From positions 62,001-126,000 of the forward strand of contig NZ_JAGGQG010000012.1 of the NCBI RefSeq assembly GCF_018613415.1: a stretch of DNA of 64,000 bases, read 5' to 3'. The notes under the pieces were generated by a model. That model saw only the letters and a program-made list of their open reading frames with translations, did no database searches and was not told where the DNA came from. How positions within the stretch are numbered: the first letter of the stretch is position 1; the number at the start of each line of letters is the position of its first letter. The position numbers and the translations under genes were made by a program. This document shows positions 26,691-36,152 of this stretch, in pieces. This stretch comes from Bacillus sp. ISL-18. GTDB taxonomy: Bacteria; Bacillota; Bacilli; Bacillales; Cytobacillaceae.

Positions 26691-28055
26691 TTAAACTTCA
26701 ATATTACGATTGCTAATGGGTAAAAATAATTCTACTGTTGTCCCTGATCCTTCTTTGCTGCTTATTTTAATTTCACCTTTATGCAGTTTAATAATACTTT
26801 TGGCAATGTGCAGACCTAATCCAGAACCTCCTGTTTCTCTGCTTCTTGCTTTATCGACTCGGTAAAAGCGCTCAAAAATATTCTCAATTTCTTGTTGGGG
26901 GATTCCTATACCATAATCTTTTATCCGTATTTTTGCATGTTGTGAATCCCTGTGTATAAAGACCTCTATTTGTTCATTGCTATATTTAATCGCATTATCA
27001 AGTAAGATGATAATCACCTGCTTGATCTTTAATTCATCCGCATAAATAGTGATTGGGTTTTCCTCAAAACGCAGTGTTATTTCTCTTTTATATACATCTT
27101 TAAGTTGTTTTAGAATACTTTCAGATATAGATACCAAATCTACTTTATGCATTTCTAAAACATTTTCTTGCTCTAAGTTAGCTAGGTCTAAAAACGTTTC
27201 AGTCATCTTTTGAATTCTGGTTGCTTCTGAATGGATGGCATGGATGGCCTCATCAGCCATTTCTTTATTTTCTAATCCGTGCCTTCTTAAGAGATTTGCA
27301 TAGCTCTTAATCACAGTTAATGGTGTCTTTAATTCATGCGATGCGTCAGACACAAACTGTGATTGCCTCGCCATACTTTCTTGGAGCCTTTCTATCATCC
27401 GATTAAATGTACTCGCCATTGTTTGGAGTTCATCTCTTGTCTCATTTTGAATGTTGATCTTTTTAGGAACACCGCTCTTTTCAATTTCTTCCATGGTTTT
27501 GATCATATTGGAAATGGGTCTCATGATCATATTAGCTAACCATCTCCCTCCAAGTAGAGATAATATCGCTGCTAATATGGTGCAAAATACCAAAATCGCG
27601 CGAAGAATTTCTTTTCTCGTTTCTAGACCTGATAACCGTTCTCCCATTTCTAAGCTCCGATTATTAATCGGCACACGAACAATCAAAACTTCTTCTTCCC
27701 CGTTCTCCGCGGAAATCAGACGAGTTTGAGCCTGTTTTGTCTTCGTGTATTTTCCTTTTATTTTTTTTAACAGTTTTTGATCATTGGCTACTTCATGAAG
27801 CGCCTTGTTGTTCGGTTGTATGATTCGAATATAGGAATGGTCGGTTAAATACTCTTTTAATTTTGCCTCAACATTCCTAGAGGATGGGTTTGTATCGATA
27901 CCTTTTACAATATCTTCAGCCTTTTGAAAAAGGACATTTTCTTCCATATTTACGGTTGTTTTCATAAATGAAAAATAGACCACGAAATTAATGAGCATTA
28001 ATATGCAAAGCAGCCAGATAGTTGTTAAGAGGTTAATTTTTGTAGTGATTTTCAT
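26691..28055 (-). CDS. Sensor histidine kinase (system 2)
   Basis: A 454-residue paralogue of the kinase at 13559-14920, with the same order: membrane segments near residues 8-31 and 160-180, extracellular sensor, HAMP, HisKA with SDASHELKTPL, and HATPase with DNAIKYS, DYGIGIP and GSGLGLHI. The first 30 residues and the cytoplasmic half are most alike and the sensor region most divergent. Its start overlaps the regulator gene by 23 bp (AAAGGAG site), so the two are coupled. Confidence 0.92.
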   Translation of the reverse strand: MKITTKINLLTTIWLLCILMLINFVVYFSFMKTTVNMEENVLFQKAEDIVKGIDTNPSSRNVEAKLKEYLTDHSYIRIIQPNNKALHEVANDQKLLKKIKGKYTKTKQAQTRLISAENGEEEVLIVRVPINNRSLEMGERLSGLETRKEILRAILVFCTILAAILSLLGGRWLANMIMRPISNMIKTMEEIEKSGVPKKINIQNETRDELQTMASTFNRMIERLQESMARQSQFVSDASHELKTPLTVIKSYANLLRRHGLENKEMADEAIHAIHSEATRIQKMTETFLDLANLEQENVLEMHKVDLVSISESILKQLKDVYKREITLRFEENPITIYADELKIKQVIIILLDNAIKYSNEQIEVFIHRDSQHAKIRIKDYGIGIPQQEIENIFERFYRVDKARSRETGGSGLGLHIAKSIIKLHKGEIKISSKEGSGTTVELFLPISNRNIEV

Positions 28056-28752
28056 CCGCTTTCTCCTTTATGGTAAAACCAATCCCTCTAACGGTTGTAA
28101 TTAAATGGGAAGAAAAACCTTCATCCATTTTTTTTCTAAGGTGTGTTATAAACACATCGATGACGTTGGTTTCGCCCTCAAACTCATATCCCCAAACGTT
28201 AATGATGATGCTCTCCCGTGTCACTACCTTATTTTTATTCATTACTAAATAAACCAAAAAGTCGTATTCCTTCGGTGTTAACGAAATTTCCTTTCCATTC
28301 CTTTCTACTTCCCTTGTATCCGTGTTTATGATCAGATCCTCTACTGTCAATAAGGGCGAATCTTCCTTTTGTGTTACCAGCTTATTGGGATAATTGCGTA
28401 TACAGGCACGAATACGCGCTAATAATTCTTCAATTTCAAAAGGTTTTGTTACATAGTCATTAGCTCCCTGATCTAATCCTGCTACTTTATCAAATGTTGT
28501 ATTTCGAGCGGTTAGAAGAATAACAGGAAGATTACTATTCTCCTTTCTCAATCTCCTTAGTACCTCAATTCCACTTAACCCTGGCAGCATTACATCCAAT
28601 AAAATTAGGTCGATTCCAGGCTGCAAGGCGGCTTCTAATCCTGCTTTACCGTCATGCTCGACTGTGACTTGATAGCCCTCATACTCCAATTCCACTTTTA
28701 AGACACGTGCAATCTGAGTTTCATCCTCGATTACAAGAATATGTGTTTTCAA
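28033..28752 (-). CDS. OmpR-family response regulator (system 2)
   Basis: A 239-residue regulator with phospho-acceptor Asp in LLDVMLPGLSG, TKPFE, and a C-terminal OmpR/PhoB winged helix ending TTVRGIGFTIKE. Paralogue of the regulator at 12850-13554. It follows the DedA-PAP2 fusion gene by about 50 bp in the same direction and likely regulates that operon, pssA and the RND exporter, each of which is near an identical 15-mer. Confidence 0.9.
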   Translation of the reverse strand: MKTHILVIEDETQIARVLKVELEYEGYQVTVEHDGKAGLEAALQPGIDLILLDVMLPGLSGIEVLRRLRKENSNLPVILLTARNTTFDKVAGLDQGANDYVTKPFEIEELLARIRACIRNYPNKLVTQKEDSPLLTVEDLIINTDTREVERNGKEISLTPKEYDFLVYLVMNKNKVVTRESIIINVWGYEFEGETNVIDVFITHLRKKMDEGFSSHLITTVRGIGFTIKEKADENHYKN

Positions 28753-28802
28753 CTACACTCATCCCTTCTAAACAATCTCCCTACAACTCAATAAATTTTA
28801 AT

Positions 28803-30080
28803 TCATTCCTTCTCTATTACTAGTCTTAGCATTTCAAAAAGCAAGAAGTTAAAGAATATCCAGACACCGCCATATACATATCCACCCAAAATATCACTTG
28901 GAAGGACGTTTGTGGATGCAATATTTGCAATGGTTAACCCCATTAATAACAATAAACCAATTAAAGGGACGAATATGGATGTATAACTATTTTTCGAGTG
29001 ACGAATAAGTAAAAAACAGCATGTTCCATAAATAATGATGATCAGAGTAGCATTTAGATCAGGAAAATTGGCGGAATGAAATTTCCCTGCAAAACCAAAA
29101 GATTGAAGAAAAGAAAATGTCTTTATGATTGAATCATGAAAAGGCTTTGCTCCTGCTATGGAAACGGTGAGCAAAAGATACTCTAGCACTCTGTTTCTTC
29201 CTTTTATCCAAATACGAATGATCGTGATTACTATAATGCTGCCAAGCGCAAACGGAGGTTGGAATACTAAAAAGCTCTTCATCCAACTTTTAAAAACAAC
29301 TGAATGAACCATATATTCAGCAACTTCATCAAACTGAGTAAATTCATTATATAAATAGTCCTGAGCCATTCCCAGCATCAAAGTTACCATACCGATTAAA
29401 ACGAAAGTGAGAAAAATAAGAAAGATCTCTGTTTTTCTTATCGTTTTAAGTCGATTCGTTAACCAATTAATTGAACGAATAAATAAATTTTTAATTTGAA
29501 TTTTATAAAACCGATAAGCAAAATAACCAGCTAACAATATCACAAAAACAATAATAAAAATGATAAAGTATTTACTTGCAGCCTGATGGAAAACCTCCCA
29601 GCGCGGGCCCAAAACTTTTCCTAACGTGATAAAACAAACTCCCCATAAGAATGAACCTGTATAAGCTGGAATAATAAATTTTTTAAACGGCATTCTAGAA
29701 ATCCCTGAGATATAACCAGTAAAATGTCTAATACCAGGAATGAAATAAGCAAAAACCAGCAATTTACTGCCTGAACGTTCAAACCAAGCAGCTGTTTTCT
29801 TATATCGATCAGGCCCAAGATGAATATACTTTCCGTATTTTTCGATTAGTTTGTATCCCCCTGCCTTACCAATCCAATACGTGACCGTGATACCTGCGCC
29901 GCCTGATAAAAAGACTGTTAGGAGGGCCAAAACGTAATTCATTTTCCCCTGATAGACAAAATACCCAGCGTAACTCATTAAAAATTCACCTGAAATCGGC
30001 AGTGCCATGAGTTCTAGAAAAATCCCTATAAATAATATCAGATAACTGTGCTGTTCAAATAAAGTGATTAAGTGTGACAT
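28803..30080 (-). CDS. DedA-PAP2 fusion membrane protein with degenerate PAP2 site
   Basis: A 425-residue protein. Residues 1-200 are a DedA domain (LPISGEFLMSYAG, FIPGIRHFTGYISG). Residues 215-420 have the membrane layout of a PAP2 phosphatase, but the catalytic motifs are lost: the PSGH position reads PDLN (340-343), and the SRxxxxxHxxSD position reads STNVLPSDILGG with neither Arg nor His. So the second domain is probably non-catalytic. The start ATG 30080 follows GGAGG at 6-7 bp; 26 upstream in-frame codons lack a ribosome site. Confidence 0.82.
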   Translation of the reverse strand: MSHLITLFEQHSYLILFIGIFLELMALPISGEFLMSYAGYFVYQGKMNYVLALLTVFLSGGAGITVTYWIGKAGGYKLIEKYGKYIHLGPDRYKKTAAWFERSGSKLLVFAYFIPGIRHFTGYISGISRMPFKKFIIPAYTGSFLWGVCFITLGKVLGPRWEVFHQAASKYFIIFIIVFVILLAGYFAYRFYKIQIKNLFIRSINWLTNRLKTIRKTEIFLIFLTFVLIGMVTLMLGMAQDYLYNEFTQFDEVAEYMVHSVVFKSWMKSFLVFQPPFALGSIIVITIIRIWIKGRNRVLEYLLLTVSIAGAKPFHDSIIKTFSFLQSFGFAGKFHSANFPDLNATLIIIIYGTCCFLLIRHSKNSYTSIFVPLIGLLLLMGLTIANIASTNVLPSDILGGYVYGGVWIFFNFLLFEMLRLVIEKE

Positions 30081-30170
30081 ATAAATGCCTCCATTTTTTA
30101 TGAAAAAAAACTTTAAAGTCATAAATTCTTCAATATTAATGTAGCACGATAAAGGCATACATTTTCTATG

Positions 30171-30185
30171 TTAAGGAATTCTTAA
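30171..30185. promoter_or_regulatory. Shared 15-mer, copy 1 (upstream of DedA-PAP2)
   Basis: TTAAGGAATTCTTAA, near-palindromic, lies 91 bp upstream of the DedA-PAP2 start. An identical copy occurs at 30865. A further TTAAGG at 30193-30198 follows. It is a candidate response-regulator site; a possible minus-strand -10 TACATT lies at 30138-30143. Confidence 0.55.
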
Positions 30186-30216
30186 TCTTGTATTAAGGGA
30201 ACAAAAAGGATTATGT

Positions 30217-30263
30217 AAAAATAAAAAAGCTATACCCATTAGGAAAAGGTTAATAGCTTTTTT
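30217..30263 (-). terminator. Terminator of pssA
   Basis: An 11-bp stem (30223-30233 with 30253-30263) with A- and T-rich outer flanks follows the pssA stop on the minus strand. Confidence 0.8.
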
Positions 30264-30279
30264 TCAGAGGGAATGATCA

Positions 30280-30777
30280 TTAAAGTTTTTTAACCCTAAT
30301 TGGACTGACCATTAAGAGAGCAAGGATCAGGGTAATCCACGCATTGCTATATAAAAAGAATCCCATACCTGCCAATGGCAGCCCAGCAGCTGGAATTGGT
30401 AATCCTCTAAAATATCCAACCGTTGGTTTAACATTGAACCTAGCTAATCTTAATGCCCCCATCATCGGGAAAAGCATAAAGGCTATAGAAGTTAAAATAG
30501 ATGGGGCTGCTAATGAATGAAATAAAAGCGCAGGTGCCACTCCGAAGCTGACAATATCTGCTAAGGAATCCAATTGTACGCCTAATGCACTGTTCACTTT
30601 TAGTTTTCTTGCAACCCTTCCATCTAAAAGATCAAAAACAGCTGAAAAGAATATTAAAACAGCCGAGACCTCTAATAAACCACTCATATTACATGTAATG
30701 GAAAGCACACCGCACAATAGATTACCAAGCGTAAATAAATTTGGCACCGCTTTTACTAACTGATTGAACAAGGTCAT
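30280..30777 (-). CDS. pssA: CDP-diacylglycerol-serine O-phosphatidyltransferase
   Basis: A 165-residue membrane enzyme making phosphatidylserine from CDP-diacylglycerol and serine. The CDP-alcohol phosphotransferase motif is complete: DGRVAR, then G eight residues later, then D-x3-D in GVQLDSLAD. The sequence PNLFTLGNLLCG at the N-terminus is typical of PssA. No psd gene is adjacent. ATG 30777 follows a G-rich site (AGGGGGATG). It probably shares control with the DedA-PAP2 operon via the duplicated 15-mer. Confidence 0.88.
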   Translation of the reverse strand: MTLFNQLVKAVPNLFTLGNLLCGVLSITCNMSGLLEVSAVLIFFSAVFDLLDGRVARKLKVNSALGVQLDSLADIVSFGVAPALLFHSLAAPSILTSIAFMLFPMMGALRLARFNVKPTVGYFRGLPIPAAGLPLAGMGFFLYSNAWITLILALLMVSPIRVKKL

Positions 30778-30864
30778 CCCCCTAACTAAATCTCACATTT
30801 AAATAGCAATAAAACTCCAGAAGGTTCGTACAAAAACCAATCCTTACAAAGTATTTTAGGCATC

Positions 30865-30879
30865 TTAAGGAATTCTTAA
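30865..30879. promoter_or_regulatory. Shared 15-mer, copy 2 (between pssA and the RND exporter)
   Basis: TTAAGGAATTCTTAA lies 88 bp upstream of the divergent pssA start and 33 bp upstream of a plus-strand TATACT (30913-30918) that may be the -10 of the RND gene. It is identical to copy 1 at 30171. Confidence 0.55.
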
Positions 30880-31038
30880 TGATTAATTCATAGAACGAAA
30901 AGGTTCCTTTTATATACTTAGTTTACCCAGTTTTAGACAGCCGTATCATATTTGTATTTATAGCATTCGTCGCAGCTGTCTGGGATAGTAGGCTTTTTTC
31001 AAAATATCGATGGTTTGAAAAATCAGGGAGGTCCAATA

Positions 31039-34000
31039 ATGAAAAAATTAGTAGAAGCAACCATGCAAAGAGCGATTCTTATGATCGTATGTGTGGTCAT
31101 TATTTTGGTGTGGGGAGGTATTTCCGCATTCCAAATGCAACGAGATTATTTGCCCGGAATCAACAATACAACTCTCTCAGTTAGTATGCGAGTTCCTGGG
31201 TATCAAGCCGCACAGGTAAAACAGCAAGTGACCGATAGTCTGGCAGGTGCTGTCAAAACAGTTGATGGTTTAGCCAATGTCGAGACCACCTCTTATGACG
31301 GCGGATTGTTTATGAGTCTGTATTTTCCGATGAATACGGACATGAAGCAGGCAGAAGATCAAGTGAATAAAGCCTTAGCAAATGCAGATCTTCCGTCAAC
31401 GATTACAAGCACTCCTTCGGTAACAAGATTAACAACTAGTTCATTCCCAATTTTGACTTACAGTGTGTCAAGTTCAAAATTAGATGAACAAACACTGCGT
31501 TCGACTGCAACACAGGAAATCGTAAAACAATTAAAATCTGTCCCTGGGGTGGCAGATGTCACCGCCATTGGCGGAGCAAAGGATGGATATGTATTAACTG
31601 TCCGCATGAAAGATCTAGTGAAAAACGGATTAACTTTGGATGATGTCAATAAATCGTTTGCTTTAGCTGTTCCATCCATGCCACAAGGAAATATTGTTAA
31701 CAACCAATTATCCATCCCCGTTTCTTTTGATGGGTTACCCTTAACGGAACAGCAAATGGAAAGTGCAACAATTAAGAATAAGGAAGGAAAGGTCATTCCT
31801 GTTTTTGCATTTGGTACCATTACCCATTCTTTAAATGACGTTAAAACCGTCTCCAGAACAAATGGGGCACCAAGTGTTACGTTAAATGTAATCAAAACAC
31901 CTTCAGCCAATATCACGGATGTTGCTGACCAAGTTAAGGACCGCGTTTCACACCTTCACTTGGATACCGTAAATCCAAAAGACGTTTCGTTCAAAGTAAT
32001 ACTTGACCGAGAAAAAGAATTAAACAGCTCTCTTTTTGGATTAGTTCGAGAAGGTTTATTGGGATGCTTATTCTCGATGATCTGTGTGTTCTTCTTTTTC
32101 CGAAATGTAAGATCTACCTTATTAATTGCCATTTCGCTGCCTATTTCATTGTTGGCGACAACGGCTTTCTTAAAATCAATGGGGATCACGTTAAATATTT
32201 TAACCGTTTCTGGTTTGATTGTAGCAATGGGACGGATTGTCGATGATTCGATTGTTATTTTGGACAACATGTATCGAAAAAGAGAGGAATCGAAAGATAA
32301 ACCTTTGCTTTCCATTCTCGCATCGTCTGTAACAGAAATGATTCCTGCGATATTAGGCTCAACGCTCACAACGATTGCCGTTTATATTCCAATCGCCTTT
32401 GTGGGGGGCGTCATCAGTGCCTCTTATAGTGGATTCGCCTGGTCAGTCGTCATTGCCTTAATCATTTCCTTCTTTGTAGCGATGCTTGTCATCCCTGCTC
32501 TTGCTTTTATGGGCTGGAAAGGTGGAAACAGAGAGCAGCAAACGGTTAAACTCGATTCAAAAATGAAACCAATCTTGCAGTCTGCTTTTAACCATAAAAA
32601 AGCAATGATTATTGTTTCGATCCTAGTCTTCTTAGCCGCTGGAATCTATTCAGCTTTTCTTCCAGTAAGTTTATTGCCTAGTGGTAAGATCGGACAAATT
32701 GCGATTAAAGCTGAATTGCCTAAAGGAAGCACGCTAATAGAAGTAGATTCTGAAGTTCAAAAAATTGAAAAAACGTTAAAGGACAATCCAAAAGTCGATG
32801 CCTATTCAGCCAATTTTGGTTCTACCATGACACCTCAAAGTGATGATGTATTTGACCAAGGCGGCGGCTTTATTACCTATCCAAACGTTGCTAACTTAGC
32901 AGTTGTTTTGAAAAACGAAAAAGATGCTGATGCTGTCATTAAAGATTTACAAACACAGCTTCCGGCCCTATCTAAAAACGTCATTTATACTGTAACAAGC
33001 CAGAATATTTCTGGTGATGATTCACAAATGCGCATCTTGTTTACTGGCTCAGATCAGGCAACATTGGATCAAGTAGCCCAAGAGGCAAGAACGAACTTAT
33101 CAAAAATTGCAAACCTAAGTGTGGATGGGAAGGTTGATTTAACCAACGGTTCACCTAAATACAAAGTGACTTTTGACCAAAAAGCGATTCAAAATAAAGG
33201 TGTAAAAGTGGCGGATATTCTAGCGGTCATTAATCGTTATATGTCTTCATCTAAGGATGCAACCATTACGGTGGATCATAAAGCACTTCCTGTGGACCAA
33301 TATTTAGATCAAATTGCTACAGGCACAAACTCTGCTCTTACGATTAATGCGTCTGCGGATGATGTGTTAGCATCTCTTGCAGCTGAAACGGTTAATGGAA
33401 CGAATGGTGAAAAAGTTCGTTTTGACCAACTAGCAAAAATCTCAAAAGATCAGTCTCCTTCAACAATTAGTGAAAGGGATGGTCAACCATTCGCCCTTGT
33501 AACAGCACAGATTACATCAAATGATATTAGTAAGGTATCAAGCCAAGCAGACAAAGCTCTAAGCAGCATGAAACTTCCTAAAGATGTAACCTATTCATTG
33601 GGAGGAATCACGGAACAAGTCAAACAAATGATTTTTGATATGTCCATTGCAGTAGCTTTCTCTATCCTTTTAGTATTGCTCATTACTTCTTCGATTTTCA
33701 AAGGATGGAGAGCACCATTAGCCGTACTTTTAAGCATTCCACTTGCGTTAAGTGGTGTGGTAATCGCGTTAATCCTATTCCACGGAGAATGGAATCTTGC
33801 CGCATTAATTGGTATTCTAATGCTTACAGGTATTGTCGTAACCAACGGTATTGTCTTAATTGACAAGATTGAAAGAAATAGAAAAGAAGGAATGCCGGTT
33901 AGAGAAGCTGTATTAACTGGCAGCCTTTCAAGGATTCGACCAATCTTAATGACGGCGGCCGCAACGGTTCTTACCTTACTACCGCTTGCATTTTCACATA

Positions 34001-34164
34001 ATGCCGATACGGTTATTTCACAAACGCTGGGTATTGTCGTAATAGGTGGTATGATTACATCGACCATCAACAGCTTTATAATTATCCCGATTATTTATGA
34101 ATGGCTGCATAAAAAGACTGTGACGAAAAATGTAAATACGTCAAATCAAAGCAATGCTAGCTGA
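31039..34164 (+). CDS. RND-family efflux transporter (SwrC/AcrB type)
   Basis: A 1041-residue proton-driven exporter with the standard RND duplication: membrane segment near residue 15, large extracellular loop (about 35-320), six segments, a second loop (about 550-850) and the last segments. The proton-relay Asp pair lies in GRIVDDSIVI (segment 4). Gram-positive members such as SwrC export surfactants or lipids without an outer-membrane partner; no adaptor gene is adjacent. The start ATG 31039 follows GGGAGGT. Located divergently from pssA and next to a shared candidate operator. Confidence 0.9.
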   Translation: MKKLVEATMQRAILMIVCVVIILVWGGISAFQMQRDYLPGINNTTLSVSMRVPGYQAAQVKQQVTDSLAGAVKTVDGLANVETTSYDGGLFMSLYFPMNTDMKQAEDQVNKALANADLPSTITSTPSVTRLTTSSFPILTYSVSSSKLDEQTLRSTATQEIVKQLKSVPGVADVTAIGGAKDGYVLTVRMKDLVKNGLTLDDVNKSFALAVPSMPQGNIVNNQLSIPVSFDGLPLTEQQMESATIKNKEGKVIPVFAFGTITHSLNDVKTVSRTNGAPSVTLNVIKTPSANITDVADQVKDRVSHLHLDTVNPKDVSFKVILDREKELNSSLFGLVREGLLGCLFSMICVFFFFRNVRSTLLIAISLPISLLATTAFLKSMGITLNILTVSGLIVAMGRIVDDSIVILDNMYRKREESKDKPLLSILASSVTEMIPAILGSTLTTIAVYIPIAFVGGVISASYSGFAWSVVIALIISFFVAMLVIPALAFMGWKGGNREQQTVKLDSKMKPILQSAFNHKKAMIIVSILVFLAAGIYSAFLPVSLLPSGKIGQIAIKAELPKGSTLIEVDSEVQKIEKTLKDNPKVDAYSANFGSTMTPQSDDVFDQGGGFITYPNVANLAVVLKNEKDADAVIKDLQTQLPALSKNVIYTVTSQNISGDDSQMRILFTGSDQATLDQVAQEARTNLSKIANLSVDGKVDLTNGSPKYKVTFDQKAIQNKGVKVADILAVINRYMSSSKDATITVDHKALPVDQYLDQIATGTNSALTINASADDVLASLAAETVNGTNGEKVRFDQLAKISKDQSPSTISERDGQPFALVTAQITSNDISKVSSQADKALSSMKLPKDVTYSLGGITEQVKQMIFDMSIAVAFSILLVLLITSSIFKGWRAPLAVLLSIPLALSGVVIALILFHGEWNLAALIGILMLTGIVVTNGIVLIDKIERNRKEGMPVREAVLTGSLSRIRPILMTAAATVLTLLPLAFSHNADTVISQTLGIVVIGGMITSTINSFIIIPIIYEWLHKKTVTKNVNTSNQSNAS

Positions 34165-34175
34165 TGCTATGATCA

Positions 34176-34216
34176 AAAAACAAGGTCCCTTATTAAATAA
34201 GGGGCCTGTTTTTTTT
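34176..34216 (+). terminator. Terminator of the RND gene
   Basis: Long hairpin around AAGGTCCCTTATT / AATAAGGGGCCT followed by a T run. Confidence 0.88.
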
Positions 34217-34348
34217 AAGAAAGTAAAAAATGCATGGTTTCTCCTTTTTAATACGCATGTTAGTAAGGTTTTTTCGGTGTTTGTGGTAAAATGTTTTAAT
34301 CTGGTAAAAATTGAACTAAATATAGATCCATACTAGGGGTGTAGAAGT

Positions 34349-34633
34349 GTGAAAAAATCTGTGGATTCTCTGGACAAGCGTTTTAAGATTGCCCATAAGG
34401 AAGCACTAATTGGAGTTATTCTTGTTATTCTTAATTTTATCATTTGGTATGGCTTTGCCTACGGGCTTGGTTCTGTCGATGTCAAAGATTATACATACGT
34501 ATTTGGTCTGCCGGCCTGGTTCTTTTACAGCTGTATTCTCGGCTCCATCGTCATGATTATCCTTGTTATTTTGACCGTGAAATTCCTCTTCAAGGACATC
34601 CCCTTTGAAGTAAATGAGGAGGAAAACAAGTGA
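34349..34633 (+). CDS. yhdT: YhdT-family small membrane protein (DUF997)
   Basis: A 94-residue protein with two hydrophobic segments (about 21-43 and 55-80). The pattern KRFKIAHKEALIGV...IWYGFAYGLGS...YVFGLPAWFF matches the YhdT/DUF997 family, which regularly precedes panF and is thought to be an accessory subunit of the symporter. GTG start at 34349 after AGGGGTG. Its stop overlaps the panF start (GTGA). Confidence 0.85.
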   Translation: MKKSVDSLDKRFKIAHKEALIGVILVILNFIIWYGFAYGLGSVDVKDYTYVFGLPAWFFYSCILGSIVMIILVILTVKFLFKDIPFEVNEEENK

Positions 34634-36081
34634 ACTGGGCTGTTATTACACCATTAATTATTTTCTTATTGATTATTTTTGCAGTGGGGATCTGGTCCAA
34701 TAAGTTTGTCCTAAAATCTAGCTCGTTCCTAGAAGAATATTTTTTAGGGGAACGGCAAATGGGCGGCTTCATCTTGGCCATGACGATGGTGGCCACTTAT
34801 GGAAGTGCGAGCAGTTTTATCGGCGGACCTGGAGTTGCCTATACGCAAGGGTTGGGCTGGGTTCTTCTTGCCATGGCCCAGCTGGTCACCGGTTATTTTA
34901 CGCTAATGGTCCTTGGAAAGAAATTTGCGATTGTGGCTCGTCAGTATAAAGCAATCACCCTAATCGATTTTCTAAAAGAACGATATAAAAGTAAAACAGT
35001 TGTGATTCTGTCCGCTGCGAGTATTATTATTTTCCTTTTTTCATCAATGACGGCACAGTGGATTGGCGGCGCCCGCTTGGTGGAATCGCTGACCGGCATG
35101 CCATATACGACTGCCTTACTCATTTTTGCTTTTTCCGTACTCGTCTTTGTTATTGTCGGCGGTTTTCGTGCGGTTGCACTCACTGATACGGTCCAAGGTG
35201 TTGTGATGTTTGTGGGAACGCTGATCCTTTTGATTGCTACGATTAAAGCGGGCGGAGGGGTTTCAAACATCATTTCTGATTTAGAAGCCGAGAATCCGAA
35301 TCTCATTAGCCCGTTTGGTGCCCAGCATAATTTAACGCCTGCCTACGTTTCGTCGTTTTGGATTTTGGTTGGTGTTGGGGTTGTCGGACTGCCGCAAATT
35401 ACGGTCCGAGCGATGTCCTATAAAAACTCAAAAGCAATGCATAATGCCATTATTATTGGGACGGTTGTCGTCGGCTTTATCATGCTGGGAATGCATTTGA
35501 TTGGTGTGTTTGCCCGCCCTGTGCTTCCTGGGGTGAAAATTGGGGATACCGTTATGCCGCTGTTATCCATGAAAGTATTGCCGCCGTTTGTAGCAGGGAT
35601 TGTGCTGGCGGCCCCGATGGCTGCGATTATGTCAACAGTCGATGCTTTGCTGATCCTGGTGAGCTCGGCTTTGGTAAAGGATATCTATTTGAATTATATT
35701 AAGCCGGATGCTGCGGACAAACAAATCAAAAAAGTAAGTTTCAGTGTAACCGCGATTATTGGGATTATCGTGATTATACTCGCATTAAGTCCGCCTGATT
35801 TAATTGTCTGGCTGAATCTATTTTCTTTTGGCGGATTGGAATCTGTGTTTATTTGGCCGGTGGTTTTGGGGTTGTATTGGAATAGAGGAAATAAATACGG
35901 TGCGATCACGTCGATGATTATTGGGATGGGTTCTTATATTCTATTAGATCGTTTTTACCCGAATGCCTTTGGACTGCATACGGTTGTCCTGCCAATTGTG
36001 CTGTCATTACTGGGCTTTATTATTGTTAGCCTAGTATCACAGCAAAAGACTGATTTCCGTTTGAAAAACGCAGCGGATTAA
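34630..36081 (+). CDS. panF: Sodium/pantothenate symporter PanF
   Basis: A 483-residue sodium:solute symporter with about thirteen hydrophobic segments and the SSF features EEYFLGERQMGGF, ATYGSASSFIGGPG and GGFRAVALTDTVQG. It imports pantothenate, the precursor of coenzyme A. GTG 34630 follows GAGGAGG and overlaps the yhdT stop, so the pair is translationally coupled. Confidence 0.9.
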   Translation: MNWAVITPLIIFLLIIFAVGIWSNKFVLKSSSFLEEYFLGERQMGGFILAMTMVATYGSASSFIGGPGVAYTQGLGWVLLAMAQLVTGYFTLMVLGKKFAIVARQYKAITLIDFLKERYKSKTVVILSAASIIIFLFSSMTAQWIGGARLVESLTGMPYTTALLIFAFSVLVFVIVGGFRAVALTDTVQGVVMFVGTLILLIATIKAGGGVSNIISDLEAENPNLISPFGAQHNLTPAYVSSFWILVGVGVVGLPQITVRAMSYKNSKAMHNAIIIGTVVVGFIMLGMHLIGVFARPVLPGVKIGDTVMPLLSMKVLPPFVAGIVLAAPMAAIMSTVDALLILVSSALVKDIYLNYIKPDAADKQIKKVSFSVTAIIGIIVIILALSPPDLIVWLNLFSFGGLESVFIWPVVLGLYWNRGNKYGAITSMIIGMGSYILLDRFYPNAFGLHTVVLPIVLSLLGFIIVSLVSQQKTDFRLKNAAD

Positions 36082-36152
36082 GCGATATTGGTTGCAATTT
36101 TATGGATATCTTTTTAGAATAAATTAACGAGTTTTATAAGTGAGGTGTACCC

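Noticed and set aside
36091-36109. Sigma-B promoter of csbA
   Set aside because: GTTGCA and GGATAT are only 7 bp apart; sigma-B elements need about 12-14 bp.
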